From positions 44,534,968 to 44,598,967 of the forward strand of contig NC_044991.1 in the NCBI RefSeq assembly GCF_008728515.1: a stretch of DNA of 64,000 nt. Reading direction: 5' to 3'. A model generated the notes under the pieces. The model did no database searches. It had not been told where the DNA came from and saw only the letters and a list, made by a program, of their open reading frames with translations. This stretch comes from Papio anubis. Lineage: Eukaryota; Chordata; Mammalia; Primates; Cercopithecidae. Each line of letters begins with the position of its first letter. The stretch's first letter is position 1. A program made the position numbers and the translations under genes. Below, one piece after another: positions 13,601 through 27,100 of this stretch.

Positions 13601-16600
13601 GATATAGATTCTTCTCTTGTTCAGTATGCACTGCTTGCAGAAATGGGATATGAAGTGGCTCAAAGCAATTCAGCATTCATTTTGGAATCTAGTAAGATAA
13701 GTTAAAATTCTCTGCAATCCCCCAATCATACATATGCATATATGACTTTACTACAGAGGCATTTTAAGCCTTCCTAACGGAATGTCTCCTTTTTTTAGAA
13801 AAGGCTAACATTCTTGAAAAAGAGAAGATGTATCCAATGGCGCTTCTACTGTGGAATCGAGCTGCCATTCAAGGTATAGAACCCAAATAAAAATAAGCAC
13901 ATACCCGGTCCCTGTCCTCTGTTATTCATCAGGTTTGCTTTAGCTGCGTGTTTGTGCGCATAGGCAGCAAGGAGCAGAATATCAAGTAGGTGACATTTCA
14001 AACTATATGGATGTTAGGGTCAGTCTTTGGTTAGAGATCATTTCCAGGAATTTATTTTCCCCATTATTATCAAGGTCCCTGGTTCAGCAAACCATAGGAA
14101 TTTTTCTACAGCTCTGTCTCCATGGCACCAGAACAGTTCTTTGAAATATACAATTTTACTCAAGAAACCAGTTTCTTGGTCTGGCTTCATTCATTCATTG
14201 CTGAGATCTTGACTGAACTAATCAGAGATGTGACCCATGTCTCAATGAGTTTACAAGCAAAATTAGTTATGTATGTATCTAAGGCTCATGTGATTTCTCT
14301 ATTAAAATATCACATTGATGACTACCATAAACTTCAGATCTTTACTACAATCATTAGCACATAAGAATGAAAAACCAAACCAAAACAAAACAGATACATG
14401 GCAGGATCCTCTCCCTTTTCCTCGAGTTTCCATGTCTCGCTTGCTGGCATCACATGAATAAGGAATATAAGATATCAGTGGTGGGAAAAGCAATGGCAGG
14501 TGGTATTTGCATTGCATTGCAATGTCTCTTACTATTTTTCCTCTAAAATTATATTATTAAAAGCAGAGAAATACTGCAAAGCTGTCACCATTGGCATTTG
14601 GATATGTGAAAACTCTCTTGCAATAAGAGAGCAATTTTGCTTCCAATTAGGTTTCTTAAAATTGTCTTATGCTAAGGCCAAATCATCCCTTTTCACAGGA
14701 AGTGAATAGGATAAAAAATTATTCTCAGCTGACACTAATATGAAGCAGAGGAAAAAGTCACAGTGGTGCTTTCTCACATCCAGCTGAGCCGGTAGCACAG
14801 CAACAAGCCATCAATGCAATTTTAGTGAGACATTCCCCAAAGCCCTATGCTGACGGTTCCCGCCGCCTGGAGTTCGTGATCTCGTCACTGCAAGCCCCCG
14901 GCTCCTGCCTCAGCCTCCCGAGTAGCTGGGATCTGTTAGCTTGCCACTCCCCCGCCCTCTGGCTAGTTTTGTATTTTTTATAGAGACGGGGTTTCACCAT
15001 GTTAGCCAGGGATGGTCTCTGACCTCCTGACTCCTGGATCCCACCTGCCTCGCCTCCCAGTGCTGGGATGGCTTGAGCCACGCTACCGGCCAAAAGCCCA
15101 TGGGTGTTTTATAAAATGCAATGAAGGCCTTATTTAGAGTGGGGAAACAATACCCGCAACCTCTCAGCCATGGCCAATCAGCTCAATTACAACAAATACA
15201 GGTTTATTCCAAGCCAGGAAATAGTGTGGAAATTGCAGCAAGGAAAAGAGACATTAAAAACAAGGGTACATTGATACATACATATTTTTTTCTTTTGAGA
15301 CGGAGTCTTGCTCTGTCTCCAGGCTGGGGTGCAGTGGCGCGATCTCGACTCACTGCACCCTCTGCCTCCCGGGTTCAAGCGTTTCTCCTGCCTTGGCCTC
15401 CCAAGCAGCTGGGACTACAGGCATGCGCCACCATGCCCAGCTAATTTTTGTATTTTTAGTAGAGACGGGGTTTCGCCATGTTGACCAGGATGGTATTGAT
15501 CTCTTGACCTCGTGATCCGCCTGCCTCGGCCTCCCAAAGTGCTTGGATTACAGGCGTTAGCCTGTACTGGCACCCAGCTGGTACACTGATATTAAACTGA
15601 ATTTCTCAATATAAGAAAGTCAGACTGCTAAAAATAATCATGTGTCCTAAGAGAGGTCAGGCATAAGTGTCCCTGAATATATGGTTACTGAGTGGCTCAC
15701 TTGGGGTTAGGAAATCTAATAACGAAATTTTCCAATTAGTCACTGGCCATACTCCTTTTAGCAGTTACTCATGTGAAGAGGGTGCTGAACCATCAGGACT
15801 CAGTCACTGCCCTGTGACTATGAAATCAAAGTGGAAATCCCTCCACTGTCAGTTGATCCCCACGGGAGCCTGTCCGGATCACCACATGCTGCCAGTCAGC
15901 CCCCTCATTAGGGTGGAGCTGAATTCCCCCAAGAACCAGCTTGTTCACTGCCTTCCATTATTAGAGACTTCAGGGATGCTGCTTACTGCCCGCACAACTT
16001 GAAAATGCACAGAATTGTCCTATATCTTTGTGGTTATAGCCCAGGAGAAATCTTAGGGTCAAAGGAGGGCAGCTTTGGGCAAAATTAGAGATGGACTAGG
16101 TTTCTCTTTAGGGCTCCATGGACCTCCTGCTTCTCCAGACTCCCTCAGGCCTCTTTTCTGGGCATCATTCTTATAAGTTCTTGCTCCCAGTTACTGACCT
16201 GTACATTTGGAAGCATCTGGAAAGCAAGCCCAGATAACTAATGTCTTTGTCAGCTAAGAATTTTATAGACCAGGTGCAGTGGTTCACACCTGTAATCCCA
16301 GCACTTTGGGAGACCAAATTGGGAGAATTGTTTGAGGCCAATAGTTCAAGAACAGGCTGGGCAACATAGTGAGACATCATCTCTACAAAAAAATAAAAGA
16401 TAAAAAAAAAAATTAGTTGGGTGTGGTGGTGTGTACCTGTAGTTCCAGCTACTCAAGGGGCTGAGGCAGGAGGATCTCTTGAGCCCTGGAGATTGAGGCT
16501 GCGTGAGCCGTGATCACATCACTGCACTCAAGCCTGGGCAACAGAGTGAGATTATGTCTCGATGATAATAATAATAAAATAAATAAAAAAGAATTTTATA

Positions 16601-19600
16601 ATGTTAGCTGTATTCAGAGAGACTTAAAGATGGTTCACAGTATTATATCTTTTTGAAGTGTCTACATTTTAACAGAAGATTCTACAAGATTAGAATTTCA
16701 GTACCTAAAGGAATAAATTCCAAAGGATGTTAGGCACTACATTAGGCCAAATGAGAAAATTTTGGAAGGAGTCCTATATCACTTAATGCTAGACCTGAGC
16801 CCATACAGGGCACTTCCTCTTTTTCTGAGTAAGCCAAGACCATGCCAGAAGGGCTGGCCATAGCTGAGATGGCCGTCCTAGATGAGTGTTCCCTCATCTT
16901 TCCAATCAACACTCTCCTGGTGGATGGGAACATAGACCCCAAGGGGACCCTGAGGGGTCATCCCTAAGTGGACTTCAAAAGACTGATAGATCTTAAAAAG
17001 TCACATGACTTTTTTCGACTTGACATATTCATGTTTTTTGGAAAGTAATATTCTAAAGTACTTAATATCTGGGGAAAGTATTATCTAAAAAGTTTCCTTG
17101 CATGTCCATCCATTCATTCCATATGTATTTATCAAGTACCATTCCAGGTTCTGGGACTGTATCAGTGATTAAGAGTTCAAGGTGCTTGTCCTCATGAAGT
17201 GCCTGCCCTCATGCGGAAGAGAGAAAATAAACTAGTAAGCAAATCAGATAGCAGTGACATGCTGAGAAGGAAATAAAACATGGAGTTGACGTAGATAACT
17301 TCTGGGGTTGGGGCTGAGGAGAACTTTAGACAAGGTAATTGGAGACGGCCTCTAGGAGAGAAGTGGCATTGGCGCTTCTGAGAATGAAGAGAAGCCAGCC
17401 ACAGGAAGAGTCAGAGAATTCGGAACCTGCCAGGTAGAGGGCCTTGAGAAATCAAATGCAGGGATCTTGTGCAGAGGGCAGGTGAGGCATGACTTGTAGG
17501 TCGTAAGGAGTCTGATTATTATTCCAAGGGCAAAGTGAAGTCATTGGAAGATTTTACACAAGCAAATAACATAACTTGATTTTACATTTTAAAAAGATCA
17601 TCCTCTAGCTAAACAGTATGAGGTTTCTCTTCAGAGTGATTGAACTATTCTAAAATTGTGGTAATGCTTGCACATCTCTGAATATATGAAAAACCATTTC
17701 GTTGTACCCTTTAAATGGGTAAATTGGATGGTATGTGAATTGTATCTCAATAAAACTGTTACATATATACTATATATAACATATACATGTATTTTACATA
17801 TATATATATATATCATGCTGGCTGGGTGTGGTGGCTCACGCCTGCAATCCCAGCACTTTGGGAGGCTGAGTTGGGAGGATTGCTTGAGCCCAGGAGTTTG
17901 AGACAAGCCAGAGCAATATGGTGAATATGGGTATGGTGGTGCATACCTGTAGTCCTAGTTACTTGGGAGGCTGGGATAGGAGGATCGCTTGAACTTGGGA
18001 GGCTGAGATTGCAGTAAGCTGAGATCATGCCATTGCACTACAGCCTATGCGACAAAGCCAGGCCTTGTCTCAAAAATAAATAAATAAAAATTTAAAAAGA
18101 ATAAAAAGATCACCCTGGCTGTTGTGTGAAGAACGGGTTGGAAAGTGAAGATAAAAGAAGAATTTGAAGCCTATTGTAGTATTGTAGGCTGGAATAGGCA
18201 GTGGAGGAGATGTCAAGCGTTGAGCGTGTTTCAGAGGCACAACCTATAGGACTTGATGAATTGGCTGATGGAAGCAAGGGAAAAAGAACTAGGAATAATT
18301 CCCCTAGACTTATGGCCTGAACAATGGGGGCACTGTACTGAGACAGGGAAGAAACTATTTCGTTTGGAGGAAGGTGTGTAGGGTGCTAGGAAATCTCTAT
18401 TGGGCATTTTAAGTTTGAAATCCAAGTGCAGACATCAAGAAGGCAATCATAAGAACCTGGGCCTCGGGGAGAGAAAGATGGTAGATATAAATTTAGAAAT
18501 AGTTAATAAAGACAGTCAATGGAACGAAACGAGGTCACCCAGAGAAAGAGTTGAGATGAAGCAGAATGTTGGAGAGAGGCGGGGAGGAGAGGCGAGAGAA
18601 GAGAAAAGAGGGGAAAGAAGAAAGAGAAAAAAAAAAAAAAGGAGTTAGGGGCAAGCCCTTGACATTCCACATTTAGGAACTGGGCAGAGGAGGAGTCAGG
18701 CAAGAGTTTGAAATAAAGAGCCCATGAGGTAGAAGGGAAACCAAGAGAAGGCAGTGCCATCAATGCTCCGACAGGACAGTGCTTGGGCAGATGGGGCCCA
18801 TCACGCCAGTGCTGCTTGGACGTCGGGTAAGATGAGGACAGAGATGTGGCGATGGATTTGGCTGTATGAAGGCCATCTACCACCTTCAAAATAGCAGCTT
18901 CACGGGCAACGGGGCAGAAGCCAGGTTGGAGTGGGTTGAAGAGTCCGTGGGAGGTGAAGCTTTGGAGACAGCGAGCATAGAACACACTTTTGAAAAGGTT
19001 CAGTGAAAAGGGAAACAGAGAAATGGGGCATGAGCTAGTAGGAGACACCACAGGATAAAGAGAGGGTTTATTTTTGTTCATAGAAGATGCTAGAGCGTGT
19101 TTGAATGGCAGATGGGATTGATCTGGGAAAGAAGGTGACAGTGGTGACGCAGGAGAGTAGAGCTTCAGGAGTGACATCTGAGAATGGGAGGGATGGGGTC
19201 CAGCTTCCCAAGAGTTAACCTACTTAAAAAAATTAAAAGATAAAATTGGTAATTTCTTGTTCTTTAAGAACATTTGGCCAGGTGCGGTGGCTCATGCCTG
19301 TAATCCCCGCACTTTGGGAGGCCAAGGCGGGCGGATCACTTGAGGTCAGAAGTTCAAGACCAGCCTGGCCAACATGGTGAAACCCCGTCTCTACTAAAAA
19401 TACAAAAAAATTAGCTGGGTGTGGTGGTGGGGGCCTGTAATCCCAACTACTTGGGAGGCTGAGGCAGGTGAATCGCTTGAACCTGAGAGGCAGAAGTTGC
19501 AGAATGTGCCATTGCACTCCAGCCTGCCAGCCTGGGCGACAAGGATGAAACTATCTCAAAAAATAAAATAAAATAAAATTGTACTATACCATGGATGTTA

Positions 19601-22600
19601 CACTATAATGAAGACAGTTAGCATTGAGTGTTATATTTGTATTGCATAAAGTATATCTAATTCCAGTTCTGGGGTTCTGAGTGTTTTGGGTTCTTTTTTA
19701 TACCTGGTTATAGATACATATATATTTTAAAGGACTGAAACAAGATTATTAGGTTGAATTCCTGAGAACTATACATAAATCATTTGAGTTATGATTCTTC
19801 TTTTTCTAATATTTCTATCAGGCAATGCATTTGCTAGAGTAAAAATTGGAGATTACCATTACTATGGCTATGGGACTAAGAAAGACTATCAAACAGCAGC
19901 CACACACTACAGCATTGCAGCCGACAAATACCACAACGCACAAGCCATGTTCAATCTGGCTTATATGTATGAACATGGCTTAGGCATCGCAAAGGTAATT
20001 GTGTTGGTAATAATTCAAACCTAGTAATGACATCTGTGTGGGAAGAGAAAATGTGTAAATGTTTTGAATTTCATTGATGTCCTCAATCTGGAGGAAGGAA
20101 AGAAAGGACTTAACATCTGCCAAATCCCTCTCATGTGCCAATACATATTACTTACTCCAATATGAACCCTATGAGATAGAAGTTATTTTCTGCATTTATG
20201 CCAAAGACATAACTAGTGAGTAGAAGAGATCTAGTCTAGGCCAATTCAATTAATAAGTTCCTGCTTTTTCCAGCACATGCTTTTTCCAGTAGGCCCTGTC
20301 TCCATTTCCCTTCACCTCTGGGCCTTTTTTTCCATTAAAATTTCCACTGGTTCTCAAGCTCTCAGGAACAAGGAGAAAGCGAAAAGAGACCACAGCTGGA
20401 TACCAAGGTGGTATTAATCCAGAAAAGTCTTATGAAGCACCTACTGTGTACATGACCTAGTGCTGGATACTCTAGAAAGGCCCAAGAGAGTGAATCTCCA
20501 GTCCCCCAGGACTATACTTGACTTGAGGCAATGAGTCATATTCATTTAGAAAAAGAGCCAGCACTACAATGTGGTATTGATAAATCTCTTAGACAGTGAG
20601 TGTAATTAAGGCAGAAGATGACATCAGGGTCTCACAGAGTGAGACAGGTGTATTCAGTACCAATAATGATAGCAATAGCCAGGCATTGGGTTAAGTGGGC
20701 TATGTGTTTCTGTCATTTACATCACACAACCACTCAATGAGATAAGCCCTAGAACTATCCACAGTGTACGCATCAGGAAGCCACAGTGCAGAGAGGTTAT
20801 GTCATTTGGCCAAGCAGCTTGCGGAGGTCATTAATGGTGGAGCCAGAATTTGAACCCAGCCCTGCCTGACCCTGTTTTTTGGTGAAAGAGTGGGCCTTGC
20901 AGTGAATCATTCTTGGTGCTCAAGCATGTGTTTCTTTTCGGTGTTTATATTCCTGGCTCCATTTCTAGAGCCAAATAACGTGGGAATTGCTGGCTTTCCT
21001 ATGCTCTCTTCTTTCTTCCAGTTGTGCTAGTAATTGAGAATTATTGGTAGGGAATTTCCTATTGCTAATGGTGCACAGTGAAGGGCTTCTTATTCAGAGG
21101 TATGGATCCCTGCCGTCCTGTCCTCCCCTGCAGCCTGCCTTTTGGTTGATCATTTTTCATTAGCCCTGGCACCCTAAGCAGTGGAATGTCAAATCCAAAT
21201 CCAGTCTGTTTCCCCCATTTCTAGCAGGTGTAAGCTTCCTATGTTTGTAAAATGTGGGTAAGAATGGGACAGGATGGGATAGCTAAATTGGATGATTCTT
21301 AGGATTTTATTTAGCCATCCCTGGGTCCCTCACCCATTATCCACCTCAGTAAAACAGATACCTGCCCTACCCCAGGCTTTAAGGATAAAATGAATAAGCT
21401 TTTGTGAAAGGGCTTTGTAGTCAAACAGTGTGTAGAATGACTGTTATTTAGATCAAAAGGGAATTAGAGCAACTGCTAAGTAAGGCTTCAATAAGATTAA
21501 AGCCTTTCTTTACTCATCATTCCTAGTGCAAAATATAATATGGGAGAAGCACTGTCTATAGAAGGGATGAAGTGACCCCACTCCATGTGTCAAATCCATG
21601 TTAGCTTTCCTATCCCCGGCACCACCACGTTATTCAGAAAGGACTTGGTCGCCCTGACAGCTGTATTCGCGCCTAAGCGAGGCCATTTTGCCTGAGTCCC
21701 TGGGGACAGGCAGGGTGTCCTCTCAGGACACAGAGCCAGCAATGCTGGGGAGAGCACACTGCGAGCCAGTGCCTGGCTGGCGGACCATCAGAGGGTTTGG
21801 TTTTTCTCTTTGGAGTCACCACTGATCTCTTTCCTAAGCACTTCCTTCGCAATGTCAAATAGTAGTTGTTAAGACATACGTTTCATACATTCAGGAAAAC
21901 ACTTTGAAGTTTCTCTCTGGCCAGTTTTCTGTTCTTTTCTGCCAGGGTTCTTGTTAAATCATGGATAGTTCATTTTGTTCAGTCTCTTTCAATCAGAAGT
22001 CTATTTTATTTTCCTACAGAAAGTCTCTACATTAAAAACAACAACAAAAAAGCAGAGACTACTAGTAACCTCCCACCGGGATATGAGAATTTTAGGCTGA
22101 GCTAACGAGGGACCATTGCCCTTTGTTTTTATTTGGTTTCTTTTGTTTAGCAATTAGGAAAACAATAACCGAGTACCCAAAGGTATCTTGCCATCTCAGA
22201 GTCAAATTAACAAGGCGCTATCACCTTCTCTAATTCTTAAAATGAATATCCTGGTAATTAAAAGCCCAAAGCTTGTTCAAATGAAAGAAAACAGAGTAGG
22301 AGAATACGCCTTCCCAGCAGTTAAGTCATCAAGTAATTAAGCATTTCTTCAGTGAGGCACTTCGCAATCCTCTTTATTAGTTAATCCTCATGCAAACCAG
22401 TGAGAAAGATGAGTATAATACCACTACTACAGTATCTTCGAGAATCAAAGAAGGTGATACAGAGTATTGCTTTATAAACATGCAGACATTTAAGACCTCT
22501 GGGGAAGAAAGTTAGATATAAATCATCTCTTGGTAAATCAATATTAAAATATGGGTCATTGTTGTTATCATCCATCTTTCAGAAAGGAAGTTGGGGCTAG

Positions 22601-24125
22601 GATGAGGCAGGTGAGTTATCCTAGTAGCTTCACTGAGAAGCATCTCAGCCAGTGAGCTCATTGTCTTAAACTGGGCCAGGACTGACTGCATCATTGTTCT
22701 GGGAACACTGAATAATGCCTGGTGAGAAATTGGGAGAGGACCTGAAGTAGTTTAGAAACACAAGCATTCACACACACGTTGTTATGAAATTGCTTCTCAG
22801 GGTCTAGGCGTGGTGGCTCACACCTGTAATCCCAGCACATTCTGAGGCTGAGGTGGGCAGATCACTTGAGGTCAGGAGTTTGAGACCAGCCAGGCTAACA
22901 TGGCGAAACCTTGTCTCTACTAAAAATACAAAAATTAGCTGGGCAAGGTAGCATGCGCCTATAATCCCAGCTACTTGGGAGGCTGAGGCACGAGAATAGC
23001 TTTAACCCCGAAGGCAGAGGGTGCAGTGAGCTAAGATCCAGCCTGGGTGACAGAGCGAGACTCCCTCTCAAAAAAATACTCAAAAAACAAACAGTTTTTC
23101 AGTTGATACTTGATTTGTAAGTACTTTGGAAATTGCACCATGAACAAGGCCTGTTGCCCATCCCCTCCCGGCCATCCCTTCTGTCTGTACCTTGCCTCTG
23201 ACCTTCTGGATCACGCGTGCCAGCTCTCGCGAGGGCTCCTTTGGATCCGCGTGCCAGCTTTCGCTAGGGCTCCAGCCTCCTTTGGATCCGCGTGCCAGCT
23301 CTCGCGAGGGCTCCTTTGGACCCGCGTGCCATAGTGAGGACTCTGTAGCTGAGGGCTCCAGCCTCCTTTGGATCCACGTGCTAGCTCTCCCGAGGGCATG
23401 GAAGTGAAAGTGAAGAGTGTCATTCCTGGGCTAAGGCAGCCAAGAAGTAGATGGGGCTGCCCCCAGTCGCTTTCCCATCCATCGGCTGAAGGCACCAGGA
23501 GATACAAAGGCTTTAGGGGACCCCAAAACCAGGTGATGGAAGGAGCTTGGGCCCCACAATTACCACATGAAGAAAATTCACTACCAACCAGCAATATACA
23601 TTTTGGAATGCTGAATGGGGGAGAAATAAACTTCTATTGTGTTAAGCCATTAAAATTTGGGGATTTGTTACAGATAGCATTATCTTAATAAATAATTCAT
23701 CTAACAAAGCACTGCCAGGTCATTCTTGATAAAGTATAACTCTGATATTGTAACCTCCTTCATCCTACCCACCCCTCTATCCTACCCTCTCCCCCAAATA
23801 AAACCGCCAAAAAATACAAACAAGCAAACACACAAATAAAAATAATCTTATTTACTTTTTATTGCTAAATGAAGTCCAGACTTCTATTCCACATTCAAAG
23901 CCCCCAGTGACCTAGCCTACCTTGATAATAACGGTGTGATACAGCACTTTGCCCTATCTAGATTCTAGGCTACTTATTCCTTCCCCTCAAAGACCTTGGC
24001 CTGAGCCCTCCTGAGATACCATCCTTTTGCTGGAATGATCTTAACCCATATTTATGCCCATTGAAAACCAGTCCATTTTTCAAAGAACAGCCCCAATGTC
24101 ATCTCCTTTAGGAATCCTTCAAGGA

Positions 24126-24164
<39 letters not shown>

Positions 24165-27100
24165 ACAGGGAGTCTCGTTCTGTCACCAGGCTGGAGTGCA
24201 GTGGTGCAATCTTGGGTCACTGCAACCTCTGCCTCCCGGGTTCAAGTGATTCTCCTACTGCAGCCTCCCCAGTAGCTGGGACTACAGGCGCACACCACTA
24301 TGCCCAGCTAATTTTTTTTTTTTTTTTTTTTTTAGAGGGGGGGTCCCTCTGTGTTACGCTGGTGTGGGTCTGGGCCCGCCCCCCCCCCCCCCCGCACCCC
24401 CCCCCCCCCGTATTCATGCCATTCTCCTGCCTCAGCCTCCCGAGTAGCTGGGACTACAGGCGCCCACCACCACGCCCGACTAATTTTTTTGTATTTTTTT
24501 TTAGTAGAGACGGGGTTTCACCATGTTAGGATGGTCTCGATCTCCTGACCTCGTGATCCGCCCGCCTCAACCTCCCAAAGTGCTGGGATTACAGGCGTGA
24601 GCCACCACGCCCGGCCAGAACCCCCAGATTTAAAAGGTATCTACTTCTAAACCACCATGGTATCGCACTCTGCTTTTCATTCATTCATTTATTCACTCGA
24701 ATATTTATCAAGGACTATTTCCTGTATCAGTAAGCCCTGTGCTTGGTTCTGGGGATACAATAAGAACAAGACAGCCTTCAAAGGGCTCACGGTCCACTAC
24801 AGAAGAGACTTGTCCATAGCTACTGTTAAGCCTAAAATGGCGGTCATATATAGGCACACACACACTTGAAAAGAATTAAAAATAAAGTACCACAGTATGT
24901 TAAAGAGGTAACAGCTAACTCAGGTAGGGGAATCAGGACTGCCAGGTCCTGTTCAAAAGTATGTTTGTACCATGGAGTACGAGAAACACATGACAAGCTT
25001 TTTAAATGGAAGAAAGCAGGTCTGTTTAAAGACAATGGATAGGAAAGCTGTCCTAAGGTAAGACAGAAAGGCGGGGGAAATTATCCTTTGGGGAAGAGTT
25101 TCAAATACATATATGTAGACCTACTAGATAACATATATTTTTGGATTCTGCAGAGAAAACAAAATCACATCTACCAAATAAATTATAAATAGACCTGTCA
25201 AAAACAAAAGTGATTATGGCACAATGCATTTTTATTTCTCATTTGTCTGGTCTGACCACCCATGGAGTGTTACAGCTGAAGCTTTAAACACCAGAATTAT
25301 TTTCTGGAAAGGATAAGTTAAAATTAGATACTTAAAATGGCCCTCTCAGAAATATGGCAGGACAGAAAACACACTTCTTAGAAATGATCATAACTTTTCA
25401 TGAAATAAACATTTATCACCTAGGGAAATAACCAGAAATATACAAAAACAGTATTTTGTGTGTGTATAGCTCCATTAGTTACAGAACAAATTTCTACAAG
25501 TAACGAGAATGCTTCAAAATAGAAGCCATGTTATATATGATGCCCAGGCTAGATGGGCATCATGGTGAAACCCGGTCTGTACAAAAAAAAAATACAAAAA
25601 TCAGCCGGGCATGGTGGCACACACCTGTAGTCCCTGTAATCCCAGCTACTCGGGAAGCCGAGGTGCGAGGATTGCTCAAGCCCCGGAGGCGGAGGCGGAG
25701 GCAGCAGTAAGCCAAGAGTCTGCTACCATACTCCAGACTGGGTGACATGGCGAGACCCTGTTTCAAAAAAAAAAAATTATAGACTAGCGGAATATATTAG
25801 GACACAGCATATTATTTGAAATATATTCTTAGGTTAAGAAAGCAGAAGATGAAATATTATGCTGAGTAAAAAATTTCTAAATTAAAAAGTATGTATATAT
25901 GAATATACATGAAATGCTAGAAGAATGTGTATAAAATATTACCAGTAGTTATCTCTGTGCAGTGAGATTGTGGGTGGCTTTTTTTCTTATTTGTTCAGTT
26001 CTATATTTCCAAATTCCCTCTAATTAACATATGGTATATTTATAAAAAGAAAATAAGAATAAATTATTCAAAAACGACCTTCCCATTCACATGCTCTGTC
26101 CCAGTATAAGAAATTTTTTTTGACATCCAAAGATTTGGGGCTGGAAACTCCTGCATCGGGCAATTGTAAAATTTTCATAAACCAGCTACTTTACTGCAGG
26201 AGAATTCTGTATCTTTGAATTAAAAGAAGCTATTTTGAACATCTAAATATTGAGCAGTATCGACATATCATTTTAGTTAGAAACATGTTCTTTAACAAGA
26301 GTCTGCAGCTCGGTTTACATAATCTCTTTAATCACTGAATTTAAAGCAAAATAAATTCAAATGTACCACAGAAAAGTTAAATCTAAGTGGACTGGGTATG
26401 TAGTGGACTTCTCATTTAATGAACTGTGGTCATCATCAAAACACCATCAGGAGGAGATTTTTTTGTTTGCATGACTTAGATTTTTTTACTAAATAGGGTC
26501 AAAGAATGAGGAGTCTTTTCTAGTCTAGTACTAAAATTTATTTTATATGAGTTGCCCTAGTTAGCTGGAAGCATTCAGGAATTTCCTTCTCTGGGAATTT
26601 TAAAGAAAGGCTTTCACATTCACCCCCCAGCCCCACACACACTGCAAATTGTGAGGTCTCCTGGACAAGGAGTGAGTTCATCCCACTTTAATGGTACTTC
26701 TCACTATTTTTTACTATAAAATACTAAGAGACTGGATTGTAATGCTTTTACCACAAGAAATAAATGAATAACTATCGACTGCCTCAAACAAGAAATAAGT
26801 ATGAATGCCTGAGATATTGACAAAGGCCCCTTTTCCCCGAACGTCCCGTTCAAGTCAATATGTCTTTCACATGTGCGGCTGACCCAGCTGTTATCATCTG
26901 CAGGGTGCTTTCAAACGAACACTGAATTTGTTGGAATCAGAGACACAAATTAGAGTTTTTACAACATCTATTTTATGTTTCCAGGAAGATTTGTTCCAAT
27001 CTCCTGAACTGCATTTTAAGCAAGAACATTCCTCTTTCTTCAACAAATCAATTTTCCAGACCATAAAGCTTTGGAAAATATTTAAGCTATAATAAGCAGA

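Larger units (their letters stand above)
17100..19215 (-). mobile_element. Old LINE relic (L2-like), broken by L1M 3' end and Alu
   Basis: The start matches the reverse complement of an L2 3' end (attcattccatatgtattta, cttgtcctcatgaagtg). Purine-rich text typical of the element body continues to 17615. After an L1M 3' end, a TA tract and an Alu, it resumes with gatcaccctggctgttgtgt and runs to about 19215. The family of the second half is less certain. Confidence 0.5.

Noticed and set aside
18503..19177. 224-codon - strand frame
   Set aside because: Lies in an old LINE-like purine-rich stretch; Ser/Pro/Phe-rich translation is what such DNA gives by chance.
19791..20024. A 77-codon frame with an apparent Met start over SEL1L2 exon H
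   Set aside because: The Met lies in the intron upstream of a good acceptor and the end runs past a good donor. Only 19822-19994 is coding.
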